Part shown: positions 51,124 to 61,271 of the stretch, piece after piece
Layout of the letters: each line of letters starts with the position of its first letter
How positions within the stretch are numbered: position 1 is the first letter of the stretch
Origin: G965230065 sp965230065
GTDB lineage: Bacteria > Bacteroidota > Bacteroidia > Cytophagales > Cyclobacteriaceae
DNA: 64,000 bases
Direction of reading: 5' to 3'
Assembly: GCA_965230065.1 (NCBI GenBank)
Contig: OZ245942.1
Span: 5,704,001 to 5,768,000, forward strand
Translations under genes and position numbers: made by a program
The notes under the pieces: model-generated
Databases searched by the model: none
What the model was told of the DNA's origin: nothing
The model's input: only the letters and a program-made list of their open reading frames with translations

Positions 51124-54100
51124 TTAATACTTGTTTAATAAGGGGGGTACTGGAATCTTTGGGGGTGTAACCATGAATAATTCAGGAGCTTTAGGCTTCA
51201 AAATGATATTTTTTGTGATATCAATTTTAATTGATTCTATTACTGCCTTTTCATCAGGTGGCAATTCCTTGCAAGTAACCTGATAAGGGATATCTGTGCC
51301 TACGTATTGGTTCCACTCATCTACGGTCAAGTTTCTATGCAATTGATCACAAACAAGTGCATTTAACTCATCAGACGTTGCCATCCAAACCCTCACAGAA
51401 TTGTCCCTGCTCCCTGCTAATAGTTTATCTCCTCGTTCGCTAAATGCAATAGACCACATCCAGTCGTTGTGGTCGTTAAGGGCAATTGGCTGATCGTCCC
51501 ATTTTTCTACATTCCATAGCAGTACTGTTTTATCAAAACTTGCAGATGCAAGTAATTTGTTATTTGGGCTGAATTTCAGGTCATTTACCCTTGCATTGTG
51601 CCCCTTCAATTCGGCAATCATTTCTCTTTTTTCAAAATCCCAAACCCTGATTACCCCCTCTTCATCTCCGGCAGCCAGCAATTTTCCCTGATGGCAAAAA
51701 GTCAAAGAATTTATTCCCGTTCCTGCATTGTCAAAAAATATCTCTTGTTCACCATTTCCTTGCAAAAGCGTTATTTGTCCCCCTCTGTTGCCATATGCAA
51801 TCATATTTTGCATTGGGTTGACGGTCATCGCATCTATTTTCTCAATACTCTCTGCAAGTTTCCGGGTACGATCAAAATTCCACTGAAACAGGTTATTGGA
51901 TAAATCTGCAAAAACCAGACTACTGTCATTATTGATAAAAGTAAGGAAGCGTATGTTTTCTTTTAAATTTCCTATTTTATATGCTTTTTTATACGAATTC
52001 TTAAGGTCATAAATTTGTATGTAATCTTCATCTCCTCCGGCAGCCAGCCACCTTCCATTTTCACTTACCGCCAAGGCGTATGCCATAAAACTGCCCGGAG
52101 TAATCTCCTCATACTTAATATCCGCATCATTTACCTTCCAACGGACAATCTTTCCATCATTGGCTGCTGAGTATAAATCGCCATCCGGAGCCAGAACAAT
52201 TGACCGTACAGCGCTTTCGTGTGCGTACATATTGCTGAACAGTTCCGGCTCAAATGGTTTTACCGCATTGTACAATCCATCATAAATATCTTTATCGTGA
52301 TTGCTACCCCCATACATTTCATTGAACATAAAGGCTTGTTTGGCAAGGAGTGCTTTTCTTTCTGGCTCTACAGCTTGTGATGACTTCACGGCCATGGATT
52401 TTGCAATTGAGATAAATCGCAGCTTTTTGGCCTGTTTCTCATTTTTTTCTGCCTCTTTTCTGGAATCTGCCAATCGACGCTGCTCCTCAGCAAAACGCCG
52501 GGCTTGTTCGGCCAGGTACCTTTCTTCTTCTGCCCTTTTGCGCTGCCGCTCCGCTTCTTCACGGGCTTGCTCTGCTTCTTCCACTTTTTCTTCGGCAATC
52601 AGCCTGGCCTGCTCCGCTTCTATCCTCGCCTTTTCAGCTTCTTCACGAGCTTGTTCGGTTTCTATTACTTTTTCTTCGGCAATCAGCCTGGCCTGTTCAG
52701 CCTCTATTTTTCTTTTCTCTGCTTCTTCGGCGCTCAATAGGGCAAGTTCTTTTTGGTGGTCTGCCTCCTGGCGTTCTTCTTCGGCGATCAGGCGCTGGCT
52801 GTCAGTTTCCACTTTTTGCTGAATTGCAAAAAGCAAAAACCCAACAGAGATTACAGTAGCCACCCCCAGCACAAATGTTGTAATCCTGGCACGCTTCAGC
52901 GCCTTTTTCTGTGATGCGGATTTAGACTGTTGTTCAAACGAGTATTGTGCCGTGCTTTCCCGCAAAAAAATCATAGTCCGCTCATAAGCGGGATGATACC
53001 GTTGCCCCCATACAAGGGTTGGTTTTTGCTTCTGCTCCCAGTTAATTGCCAATTGCAAATCAGGCGGGCGCCAAAGGCTGGTTTTTCCAATTTGATGCTT
53101 TTCTGCTGCTCCTGCCAACCTTAAATACATATCTGCAGCCTCAGATTCTTCTTCTACCCATTGTTTAAGCCTTCCCCATATCCGCATTAAACTTTCGTGA
53201 GAAATATCAATTGTTGTATCACTTGAAAGTTTAACATTAGCAGCTGGCATCAGTAATGACCGGCTTGGTTGACGAAACTTCTCTATCACTTCAATCACAC
53301 TTGTTTCATCAACACCTGCAATGGCGGCCAACTCACATATTTGTGTAGGACGCCTTATTCCAATGTTATCTACTCCCTTTTCGGTAAGCGATTTGAAAAT
53401 ATTCTCACATATTAGTTTTTGCGCTTCTGTAAGTTCTTCATAGGCTTCATCGGCATGTTGCGATAATGCTTCAGACATACCGCCAATAGCTTCATAGTCA
53501 TCTATATCCAGATAAATATCACCGCTGTTTTTGCTATAATCCCAGGTACGCATCAGCGCATGTTGCAGAATGGGTAATTGATCGGGGTTATGTCCCAAAT
53601 CGTTGAGTAATTGCTGTATCAACAGTTGCGAGATTGTACCCCCACCTACTGCCACAGGCCCGGTGATGGCCCTTCGTTTCTGTTCCCGTGTCATCTGTGG
53701 GATCAGATAATTACTTTGGTTAATAAGCTGTGTAAGTGATGGATGCTGGGCACATTCTCCAATAAAATCGGAACGCATGGTAATGATGACAAAAATAGGC
53801 AACTCCTGATATGCAATAGCCTCATTGATCAAATCGACATATGCCAAAGCTTCATCAGCATAAACCATAGCATCGCCGTCGCTTTTTTGAACCCTGAAAA
53901 GTTCTTCAAACTGATCTATGATAATGAGGAAATTTGTATCCCGTGGTGTTTGCAGTTGTCCAATTGCTTCTATCAGGCCCGTGGAACCATTTTTAAGGGC
54001 AGCCTTGGTAATTGTTTCCCTGGCAAGTTGTTCTTCTTTATTAGCAGTCAGGTATTCATTATCGCTTCTTAAGATGGACTTTGTCAGGTTTTGGAAAGGA

Positions 54101-54408
54101 TAGTTACCGGGCCTGGATTGAATTACATGCCAACGAGAACCAAAATCGCTCACAAATCCTCCATACAATATAGGTAATATTCCACAACGTACGAAAGAAG
54201 ATTTACCACTGCCAGACGGGCCGGTAATGGCAACAAATCTATTTTCGGATAAACGCATTAATACTTCATCGCACTGTTCTTCCCGCCCAAAGAAGAGATG
54301 GCTTTCCTCAGTAGCAAATGGCCTTAACCCTGGAAAAGGGTTCTTGGAAATAATGGAGTTTTCTATAACTCCACTTTCGCAAGTATTGTCATGAAAATAA
54401 TGCATCAC
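51124..54408 (-). CDS. nSTAND-type NTPase with membrane segment, coiled coil and WD40 repeats
   Basis: 1094 residues. 'NPFPGLRPFATEESHLFFGR' (23-42) followed by Walker A 'GPSGSGKSS' (63-71) and Walker B 'LIIIDQFEEL' (161-170) define an nSTAND1 ATPase. 'MRSDFIGECAQHPSLTQLIN' and 'GGMSEALSQHADEAYEEL' are in the helical part. A membrane segment (509-529) is followed by a strongly repetitive coiled coil (about 535-665: repeats of EAEQARLIAEEK type). A WD40 propeller (about 730-1050) contains 'GVIRVWDF', 'KTVLLWNV' and 'NSVRVW'. Such proteins are seen in bacterial conflict and signalling systems. No toxin domain is visible, and no neighbour is an obvious partner. Confidence 0.9.
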   Translation of the reverse strand: MMHYFHDNTCESGVIENSIISKNPFPGLRPFATEESHLFFGREEQCDEVLMRLSENRFVAITGPSGSGKSSFVRCGILPILYGGFVSDFGSRWHVIQSRPGNYPFQNLTKSILRSDNEYLTANKEEQLARETITKAALKNGSTGLIEAIGQLQTPRDTNFLIIIDQFEELFRVQKSDGDAMVYADEALAYVDLINEAIAYQELPIFVIITMRSDFIGECAQHPSLTQLINQSNYLIPQMTREQKRRAITGPVAVGGGTISQLLIQQLLNDLGHNPDQLPILQHALMRTWDYSKNSGDIYLDIDDYEAIGGMSEALSQHADEAYEELTEAQKLICENIFKSLTEKGVDNIGIRRPTQICELAAIAGVDETSVIEVIEKFRQPSRSLLMPAANVKLSSDTTIDISHESLMRIWGRLKQWVEEESEAADMYLRLAGAAEKHQIGKTSLWRPPDLQLAINWEQKQKPTLVWGQRYHPAYERTMIFLRESTAQYSFEQQSKSASQKKALKRARITTFVLGVATVISVGFLLFAIQQKVETDSQRLIAEEERQEADHQKELALLSAEEAEKRKIEAEQARLIAEEKVIETEQAREEAEKARIEAEQARLIAEEKVEEAEQAREEAERQRKRAEEERYLAEQARRFAEEQRRLADSRKEAEKNEKQAKKLRFISIAKSMAVKSSQAVEPERKALLAKQAFMFNEMYGGSNHDKDIYDGLYNAVKPFEPELFSNMYAHESAVRSIVLAPDGDLYSAANDGKIVRWKVNDADIKYEEITPGSFMAYALAVSENGRWLAAGGDEDYIQIYDLKNSYKKAYKIGNLKENIRFLTFINNDSSLVFADLSNNLFQWNFDRTRKLAESIEKIDAMTVNPMQNMIAYGNRGGQITLLQGNGEQEIFFDNAGTGINSLTFCHQGKLLAAGDEEGVIRVWDFEKREMIAELKGHNARVNDLKFSPNNKLLASASFDKTVLLWNVEKWDDQPIALNDHNDWMWSIAFSERGDKLLAGSRDNSVRVWMATSDELNALVCDQLHRNLTVDEWNQYVGTDIPYQVTCKELPPDEKAVIESIKIDITKNIILKPKAPELFMVTPPKIPVPPLLNKY

Positions 54409-55019
54409 AAACTCAGAAAATTTTAAAAAAATGACCGATTATCTTAGGATAGTTTGATGGGGAATATGTATAGTTTGGGGTAAATTATTTGGTAATGAAT
54501 TTATCCAATACTTATACAATTTTTGAAGATATCATTTGCCAATTTAATAAAGGGCTTTAATTTAAGTCATACCTTATTCAGGTTAGTAAAAATTAATAAC
54601 CACCAAAAAAATTTTGATTCAATGAATTGAAAAATAAATTTCAAGAAGGTTTGTTGCAACAACAATTGTTTCGTCTTAAAGTCAAAAAGTTAATATACTT
54701 TAATTTGAATAAGATTTTAGCAGTTCCAATAGCTGTATTAAATTTTATCAAAATTTTTATTTGTAAATATTTCGTGTTTACAAATAATGATATTTTGCTA
54801 TTGTGAAACAAGATGCCATTGAAAACAAGCAGTCCTGTCTATAAAATACACTTTTTATAGTAGAATCTCACTCACTTATTACAAGTCATGTTAATTAATT
54901 TGACCCTCCCAATTTCGTTTAACAAAAAAATAATTGAACGTGGCAAATAAATCCTCAATAGTTTTGAACATGTGGTCTTCCCAAAAGTTGAACACCTAAA
55001 TTTTGTAAATTTGGTTCAA
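54409..55019. other. AT-rich gap upstream of the nSTAND gene
   Basis: Around 600 very AT-rich bases, no gene seen. The nSTAND promoter should lie at the left end. The right end leads into the IS3 remnant. Confidence 0.4.
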
Positions 55020-55960
55020 CTCATAAACGGTAAAAACCATGAAAAGTCGAACCAATGCGGTAGCATTTTTCAGAGACTCAGTTCGACAATATCGTCCAGG
55101 AGTATAATGCATGTGTACCGGCATCTGATATGTATCGCAAACATTAGGTTAGTAAAGCGACTTACTAATTTTGGAAGAGTAAATATGTAGGCAGGAATTA
55201 GCATTAAGGATCTTTCACGGCAAAAAGGGTTAGAACAAAAGAGCCGTAAGTTCATGGAGATATCTGCCAATTTTAGCTTTGAGCTCCAGACCCTCAAAGT
55301 GATGACTGAAAAATCGGACCACAGACTGGCTTTGAAGCCTGCAGAAAAGCTTGGGTTCGTAATGGAAATATTGAAAAGTATCAAATGAGCATACAGTAGG
55401 CTTATAAGATGATGGAATTGAACAGGTCTATATACTATTATCAGCCTTAAAGAGGAAAGCGATGAGGTCATAATTCAGGTCATCAACCAATCGAATGAAA
55501 AATTTCCATTCATGGGTTTTGACGGATTTCTTATTGCTTGAGACAACAAGGATATGGTTGGAATCATAAGCAAGTAAAGTCCAAATCGTTAACTTCTGAT
55601 AATAAATGGTGAGCCACAGCGACTGGAGTTCATCGCTAAGGGGATTGTGAAATGGTGAAAAAGCAACAATATCGTGTGGACGCACATTTAACAGCATCCG
55701 CAGTACGACAGGAAAACCAACTCAAAATGCTTACGTGGAGCAATTTAATGCCGCAGTGGTACTGGCACAGTTAGGCAAGATTCCTACAATTTGTATATTC
55801 TTGTAAAGGTTGCCCATGTTAGAGAACTTGAAGATGGTGTTGGCAGAAGGATTATCACGAAAACCGCCCTCAGAAAGGGCTTAAATATAAAACACCTTAT
55901 ACAAGTACTCAGGCAAACAAAGGTGGAATTCCATTAGAAAAGCTTCCAAACTAAAGGAAG
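55020..55960 (+). pseudogene. Degraded IS3-family transposase (OrfA/OrfB)
   Basis: Fragments of both IS3 open frames can be read across several frames. OrfA-like: 'FDNIVQEYNACVPASDMYRK' and 'VSKATY', 'WKSKYVG'. Then 'EKLGFVMEILKSIK' and, for OrfB, 'EESDEVI', 'INQSNEKFPFMGFDGF', the DDE-region strings 'EFIA' and 'GKPTQNAYVEQFNAAV', and a C-terminal 'DYHENRPQKGLKYKTPYT'. Many stops and frameshifts, so the element is dead. Inverted ends were not located. Confidence 0.8.
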
Positions 55961-56110
55961 ACCACAAATTCACCTATTTCATCCAAACATTAATAATAAT
56001 TATTTGGAACATTAAACAAAATGAATCAAAAAAATTTTGGCACTTCAATTGTTTATAAAATAACCTAATGATAATTCATAATTTAAAATTCAATTCCAAA
56101 TTTACGCCAT

Positions 56111-56350
56111 ATGAATCAAGATAATGCCCCAAACTCTTTTCAGAAATTGGATGAAATTCATAACAGAATAACCGACGTAAACCTGCAAATTCAGGAATTA
56201 TTCCAGCTAACATACAATCCTCAAAAAACTCCAATTCATGAACACAAAATCAGTAAATTAAAGATGGTAACAAATGAGTTAAAAGAATTAGAAGTAAAGA
56301 TTAACAATTTTGAAAATGAATTAAAAACTACACTACCAAACACTCATTGA
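56111..56350 (+). CDS. Small helical hypothetical protein
   Basis: 79 residues, highly charged and helical ('LDEIHNRITDVNLQIQELFQ', 'KLKMVTNELKELEVKINNFE'), likely a coiled coil. It is followed 22 bases later by another small gene on the same strand. The codon use matches the AT-rich surroundings. No family recognised. Confidence 0.5.
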   Translation: MNQDNAPNSFQKLDEIHNRITDVNLQIQELFQLTYNPQKTPIHEHKISKLKMVTNELKELEVKINNFENELKTTLPNTH

Positions 56351-56372
56351 TTGATATAAATAATCAACTTCT

Positions 56373-56624
56373 ATGTGGAAAATATTACTTCTTGACAAAA
56401 ATTCACAGCAAATTTCTTCTGCACTTTTCAAACCCTCTCAAGCCCTTCAAACATTTAATACCCTATCCTTATTACAAGCAACGATAAACAATGACGCTCC
56501 ATCTTATGAGCTCACTTTGCATCTAATTTGTGACAATGACCTGCTAATTAGATCTACAACTATCAGATTTAATCAGGAATTAATTGGTTTTTGCAGAATC
56601 ATTGTAAACACAAAAAAGTTCTGA
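56373..56624 (+). CDS. Small hypothetical protein
   Basis: 83 residues. It starts MWKILLLDKNSQQISSALFK and has 'SYELTLHLICDNDLLIRSTT' and 'ELIGFCRIIVNT', which look like beta strands. It follows the small helical gene closely and could be co-expressed. No family recognised, and no signal peptide. Confidence 0.5.
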   Translation: MWKILLLDKNSQQISSALFKPSQALQTFNTLSLLQATINNDAPSYELTLHLICDNDLLIRSTTIRFNQELIGFCRIIVNTKKF

Positions 56625-56803
56625 TTTTGTTATTGTCAATTTCCGTCAGTCTTCACACATACATTAAGTTTTTATTTACCTGATCCAAGGTACCTTGGAG
56701 AATTGAATAAATGATAAAAAATATTGATTGACACAATTTGTCTACACAATATGTTATGTTATAAAAAACTTAATAATCAGATAAAAATAATTTTCTTACT
56801 GCC

Positions 56804-56920
56804 ATGGAAAAGGAAGATCATGAAGCCCTTGAATACTTTAGTATCGATAACCCAGAAAACAAATTAGAGTTTCTTCATTTAACTCTAAAAGTTAATAAAC
56901 CCGAAAACGAACAATTATAA
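56804..56920 (+). CDS. Very small hypothetical frame
   Basis: 38 residues: MEKEDHEALEYFSIDNPENK followed by LEFLHLTLKVNKPENEQL. Coding quality is only suggested by its acidic, balanced composition and by lying in a run of short plus-strand genes. The rest of the gap (56625-57111) holds nothing clear. It may be chance. Confidence 0.25.
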   Translation: MEKEDHEALEYFSIDNPENKLEFLHLTLKVNKPENEQL

Positions 56921-57111
56921 TTAACGCTTGAAGAATATAGTAACACGATTAATTATTTAAATTACAAATTACTGATTACTCAGAAAGAATTGATTTTACA
57001 TAGGAAATAGATTGAGTCACATTTAGGCTTTTTATTAATAGCACAACATAAATAATTATTTGCACTAAAAATTTATTATATTGTATGCCTTTAAACAAAT
57101 GATATGTTCTA

Positions 57112-57477
57112 GTGCATGATTTCAAATTACAATCCTCTGAATTTATAAAATTAACCTACCAGGTTTTCCAGATTAAATTAAAATACACCCAGGATGATAT
57201 TCATAAAATAGATTATTTAATTGAGTTAAACTGGCCGAAAAGTATTCCCACAGACCTTGAAGATATGGTTTTATTATTTGGCTCATATTTCGGAGAATGT
57301 ACACGAAAAAATCTTGGGGGCGATTGGGAGTACAAAAAGGATGATGGATGGTGTTTGGTAAATATCAATAGTAAGGAAACTATCTATCCTTTTTCTACAA
57401 TCCGAAAAAGATTTGTTAATGGCATGCAAGATTCAATTTCAAATTTCTATGATACTCTAAAGAATAAAACTGAATAA
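57112..57477 (+). CDS. Hypothetical protein, faint DUF3806/immunity-like
   Basis: 121 residues, GTG start at 57112 (an ATG four bases on is in another frame). 'PKSIPTDLEDMVLLFGSYFG' followed by 'ECTRKNLGGDWEYKKDDG' and 'TIYPFSTIRKRFVNG' resembles small immunity-type proteins (the 'G..W..' and 'P...v..R' pattern of DUF3806), but the match is from memory and weak. No toxin gene is adjacent. Confidence 0.5.
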   Translation: MHDFKLQSSEFIKLTYQVFQIKLKYTQDDIHKIDYLIELNWPKSIPTDLEDMVLLFGSYFGECTRKNLGGDWEYKKDDGWCLVNINSKETIYPFSTIRKRFVNGMQDSISNFYDTLKNKTE

Positions 57478-57580
57478 GTGGAAAAAATTCATTTAATGGC
57501 TTTTTTTAGAATTGATGATGTAAGGCTCGTTTTTTGCTTAGAATTTTCTCTTTATTTATTTACAGGAAAATTTTTTTATA

Positions 57581-57889
57581 ATGTTCGCGAGTTTAATATC
57601 GAATTCAGGAAATTCATTTAATGAGGTTGAATATATAAGTAAAGTTCAAAGCTTTAGTGACGAAGAATTAGAATATATTTATAAATTGATAAACAAAGAC
57701 CCTCATTATAATACCACTCTCAATGGTAAAACTATATTCTTAACGCCAATCCAATCTCAAAGAATACAAGGGCTGTTTTCAGCCGTAAGGTATGAAATGA
57801 ATAAAAGAGTAAAAAGGATTCAAAAAAACTATTATAGTAGGCTCTTCAGACCAGGTCTTGAAATCTTCTTGCAAGAACCAGAAATTTAA
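57581..57889 (+). CDS. Hypothetical protein
   Basis: 102 residues, helical: 'KVQSFSDEELEYIYKLINKD' and 'QSQRIQGLFSAVRYEMNKRV', with a basic tail ('KRIQKNYYSRLFRPGL'). It follows the previous gene after about 100 bases on the same strand. No family recognised. Possibly part of a small operon with the gene before it. Confidence 0.5.
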   Translation: MFASLISNSGNSFNEVEYISKVQSFSDEELEYIYKLINKDPHYNTTLNGKTIFLTPIQSQRIQGLFSAVRYEMNKRVKRIQKNYYSRLFRPGLEIFLQEPEI

Positions 57890-58439
57890 TAATATGCCAT
57901 GAAAATTTCCATGCAATAAAGTTAATATGTTAGAGCAAAAGACAACAAGTAAATGCTTTGAGATTGTTTTCTGTATTTTGTCATGACATAAAACTATCTC
58001 TTAATGGCATTACCTTCAAACATGACCTCCGTCATAGACGGTGGTTTTCTAAACGGTCAATAAAAAAAGCCCAGAAAATAATTTCTGGGCATACTTAAAA
58101 CATCATTAAGCAACAAGATTTTAAACTCTGGATTTAGCTGTAAATCTTTACTTCTAAACTAAGCAAATTTCTTTCCTTAAAAAAGCTATGCTCCTAATTC
58201 TTGTATTTTAATTTTAGCAGTTATATTGAATTGGTGGTCATAGGAATATCTAAATTTGGTTTTTATGGATTTAAAACAGGAAAAAGACACTGGATTTACA
58301 TAAAACTTAATGCTTCCTACAATCTTAATTACACTAACTTTAACTTTTTGTATATTTACCTTCTAACAAATTAAGACGCATAAACTTTTATTTTTTTGTT
58401 GATTTTACTTTACAATATACAAAAATAAATTCTATTGCT
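57890..58439. other. AT-rich gap upstream of the SRAP gene
   Basis: About 550 bases. It contains one strong hairpin (listed apart) and otherwise AT-rich sequence with no supportable gene. The SRAP promoter is expected near the right end, but no exact -7 element was seen. Confidence 0.4.
58062..58090 (-). terminator. Hairpin terminator, minus-strand orientation
   Basis: Arms GCCCAGAAA (58069-58077) and TTTCTGGGC (58082-58090). On the minus strand the hairpin is followed by a T7 run (58062-58068), so it would end leftward transcripts. No minus-strand gene is known to its right, so it may end an unseen RNA or act on plus-strand transcripts only as a weak hairpin. Confidence 0.6.
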
Positions 58440-59213
58440 ATGTGCTATGATGTTAGTTACCTTACCAAAAAAAGTAAATTATATGCCTCCCGATTATCGA
58501 TCTCTAAAGAAAAGGAAAAAAGCATAGAATTAGAAATTAATAAAATTAAGAATAACCTCTCTCCTCAATACCATACCAATGGATTTACTCATCCTAATTT
58601 AATAGTAATTAACTCATTTGAAAATCCGAACCCTTTACTTTTCTCATGGGGTCTTATTCCATTTTGGGTAAAGGATTCAGTAAGTGCTTCCAAAATTAGT
58701 AATAATACAATTAATGCAAGAGGAGAAACTATATTTGAAAAGCCTTCTTTCAGAGAACCCGCAAAGAATAAAAGATGTATTATTGTAATTGATGGTTTTT
58801 TTGAACATCATCATTTCAATGGTAAAATCTATCCTTTCTTTATTAAATTGAAAAATAATGAACCAATTTTTTTGGCTGGATTATGGGATAAGTGGGAATA
58901 TAAGCAGGAAGGAATAACGAAATTTACTGTTTCCATTGTTACAACAAAGGCAAATCCTTTGATGGCGAAAATACATAATAACCCAAAGCTATCTGAACCC
59001 AGAATGCCTCTTATGTTACCAAATGAATTTATTTGGAATTGGATAAAACCAATAAATGATGAATTAGATAAAAAAGAAGTTCAAGCACTCATCCATCCTT
59101 ACGACGATAATGAACTATTGGCTTACACAACCCCCAAATTAAGAGGTAAATCAGCCATTGGAAATACTTCAGAAGCAATAGTAGAATATAAATATGCAGA
59201 TTTGCAATTTTAG
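58440..59213 (+). CDS. SOS response-associated peptidase (SRAP; HMCES/YedK-type)
   Basis: 257 residues. The catalytic Cys2 (MCYDVSYLT), the 'NTINARGETIF' Asn/Arg pair, Glu in 'VIDGFFEHHH' (usual GFYEW) and the His in 'NPLMAKIHNNPKLSEPRMPL' are all present. SRAP proteins crosslink to abasic sites in ssDNA through Cys2 and protect replication forks. This is a complete member of normal size. It is alone on the plus strand. Confidence 0.92.
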   Translation: MCYDVSYLTKKSKLYASRLSISKEKEKSIELEINKIKNNLSPQYHTNGFTHPNLIVINSFENPNPLLFSWGLIPFWVKDSVSASKISNNTINARGETIFEKPSFREPAKNKRCIIVIDGFFEHHHFNGKIYPFFIKLKNNEPIFLAGLWDKWEYKQEGITKFTVSIVTTKANPLMAKIHNNPKLSEPRMPLMLPNEFIWNWIKPINDELDKKEVQALIHPYDDNELLAYTTPKLRGKSAIGNTSEAIVEYKYADLQF

Positions 59214-59371
59214 CAAAATAAAAATTCCCCACACTTTTACAGGTAAATAGTTTCGCACGTTTATTGTTACCATTCTCCTCTTATTATATTCATCTCAAAA
59301 CATGGGACTGAATGCATCTTAAAGAGGCAACCACAAAAGAAGTTTTTGGTTGTCTCTTTCTTTAAAGTTGA

Positions 59372-59780
59372 TTAATCTTTAAAACTAACTCCTTTTCTGA
59401 CTATAGTTCGGATAAAGTTTTCATCAAATTCAATTCCTTTAACCTCCACATTTGAATCCTCCTGCTTGCTTATATTACCCGTTGTATTCGTAAAGTGTTA
59501 CACATCACGAAAGCCATAGGTTTTACCTCCTATGTTCATTTTACCATTCAGCGCTGCTTCCCCGCCATGGGTAATGAGGGTGTGGTTCACTGCTTCATCG
59601 GATGTATAATCTTTCATATTGTAGCAAAAGCTTCCTTGCCAAAAATATGCATATCTCCATGGATTATCCACTCAATATCATTAAGAAATGTTGAATGATA
59701 ATATCGACATAAACGATGGCAAAAGCAATGTCAAAATCCCTGAGAAATATCTTTGTTGGATCAATACCTCAATAGGGTGT
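59372..59780 (-). pseudogene. Broken SnoaL-like (NTF2-fold) protein
   Basis: On the minus strand the N-terminal part reads 'KIFLRDFDIAFA', 'QHFLNDIEWIIHGDMHIFGK' and 'EAFATI'. A frameshift then moves to 'MKDYTSDEAVNHTLITHGGE' and 'AALNGKMNIGGKTYGFRDV', an in-frame TAA, 'HFTNTTGNISKQ', and an end at 'RTIVRKGVSFKD' with TAA at 59372-59374. This is a SnoaL-like nuclear-transport-factor-2 fold protein with one frameshift and one stop. Not functional. Confidence 0.75.
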
Positions 59781-59784
59781 TATT

Positions 59785-60415
59785 GTGATTTTAATCTTGA
59801 TTTTATTGGGCTGTAGAATATTTGCACACTACCATAATTAAAAGACCGAACATTTTCCAACACCAAATTTATGGATACCTGAGTGGGATAAAATCATGAT
59901 TCTCTAGAACCTAGCACGAAAGGATTGACATCACTCCGAATTCTAAATGATTTTTAGTGTGTATGGAAGTAATAGAGAGTCCGGCAAAATCACCACGCCT
60001 TTCCAGATTGCCCTTTCATGGCTATAATTTCATCTTGGTTTACATATGGACTAAATTTAGCATTCTATGCCACCTATTTAAATGTTTTGTAATGAATCAG
60101 TTTAGGGTTTTATTTCATCACTTCAGCATAATCATAGATTAGTAGAGGCCATTATTGGATCATTTCCTCTTAGGACTACCTTCGGTTGTTGAAGAGATCA
60201 TTTGTTTTGAAGATATCCATCATATTTGCCCTTATTTCATCGTACCATTTGTGCCAATATTCTTCTGGATCATGTCCATCGGCGGGATCATCATTGAGTA
60301 GATTAATTTTCTCATTTTCTACTTTTTATTATACTGAAGAACCGTTATATGGCAATCAAAAGATCGGCTGCTATCGAACTGAATTTTATTCTTTGACAAA
60401 AAATGCTCATAACTT
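59785..60415. other. Decayed region with one gene-fragment trace
   Basis: No intact gene. On the minus strand about 60170-60330 reads 'KINLLNDDPADGHDPEEYWH' followed by 'KWYDEIRANMMDIFKTND', which has normal protein composition and is probably a leftover of another gene. The family is not recognised. No repeats or RNA seen. Confidence 0.4.
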
Positions 60416-60417
60416 TT

Positions 60418-61245
60418 CCTAACGTGACTGGATTGATACAAAAGCAATATTCATCAACCAGGTTTTCCCTGATTTGGTAAAACAAACAGGCCTAATCATA
60501 ATCCCAGCCATTCATGGAGATATCTAAACCATTCTTGAGTTGAATGCTGCATTTATTTCCTGCAAATGAAGCGGCACATATAGGGCTCAGATGTACCCAG
60601 TTTGAACAATGGGGCATTTCTGCTAACTGGAACCGGACTACTTGATGAGAACAAATGTGCAACACACTGGCTATTAACCAAAGTGTTATGGGAGATGTAC
60701 CCTAAGGTGAAACTGGTAGACAATAAGATCATCACAGATGATGGTGGAGTTTACACTAGCGGCTGAGCGCACTCTTCACTCAACTTATGTTTCTACCTGA
60801 AGGAGAAATTCGCAGGCAGTGAAATGGCTGTGCATATCACAAAAATATTTACTATACGCATTAATCGTCACAGCCAATCGCCTTTTATCATTTTCAGGGA
60901 ACAGAAAGACATAAATCATAAGAAAGTGAAGCAAGCCCAGAAGTATATAGAGATACACTTTACAGAGAAGTTGACTGTGAATAGACTAGCCGAATGGTTT
61001 AGCATTGGCCGGAGGGCTTTTGAAACAAGGTTTAAAAAAGCTACCTCAAACATATTCAACGAGTATTTCCAATGGGTGAGGATCGAGACCACGAAAAAAC
61101 TGCTGGAGGAAGATTAGGCAGGAATCAACGAAGTAATTAATGAATGAAGTGGGTTATAACGAGGTTAAGGTATTTAGAGTGCCATTTATGAAAATAGCAG
61201 GAATGTATCCCATGGATCAAAGAAACCGGTATTGAAAGGAAATGT
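60418..61245 (+). pseudogene. Broken GlxA-type transcriptional regulator (DJ-1/PfpI plus AraC)
   Basis: Pieces in different frames line up with one GlxA-family gene: 'DWIDTKAIFINQVFPDLVKQ', 'TGLIIIPAIHGDI' then stop, 'LLTGTGLLDENKCATHWLLT', 'MYPKVKLVDNKIITDDGGVY' and 'KEKFAGSEMAVHITKIFTIR'. An open AraC part (60824-61117) follows with 'LTVNRLAEWFSIGRRAFETR' and 'FKKATSNIFNEYFQWVRIET', ended by an early TAG. Several stops and frameshifts show it is dead. Confidence 0.8.
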
Positions 61246-61271
61246 TGGTGGTTTGACTGGTGTAATCTGAG

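Noticed and set aside
55428..55697. 89-codon minus frame within the IS3 remnant
   Set aside because: It is antisense to the recognisable OrfB fragments and has no pattern of its own.
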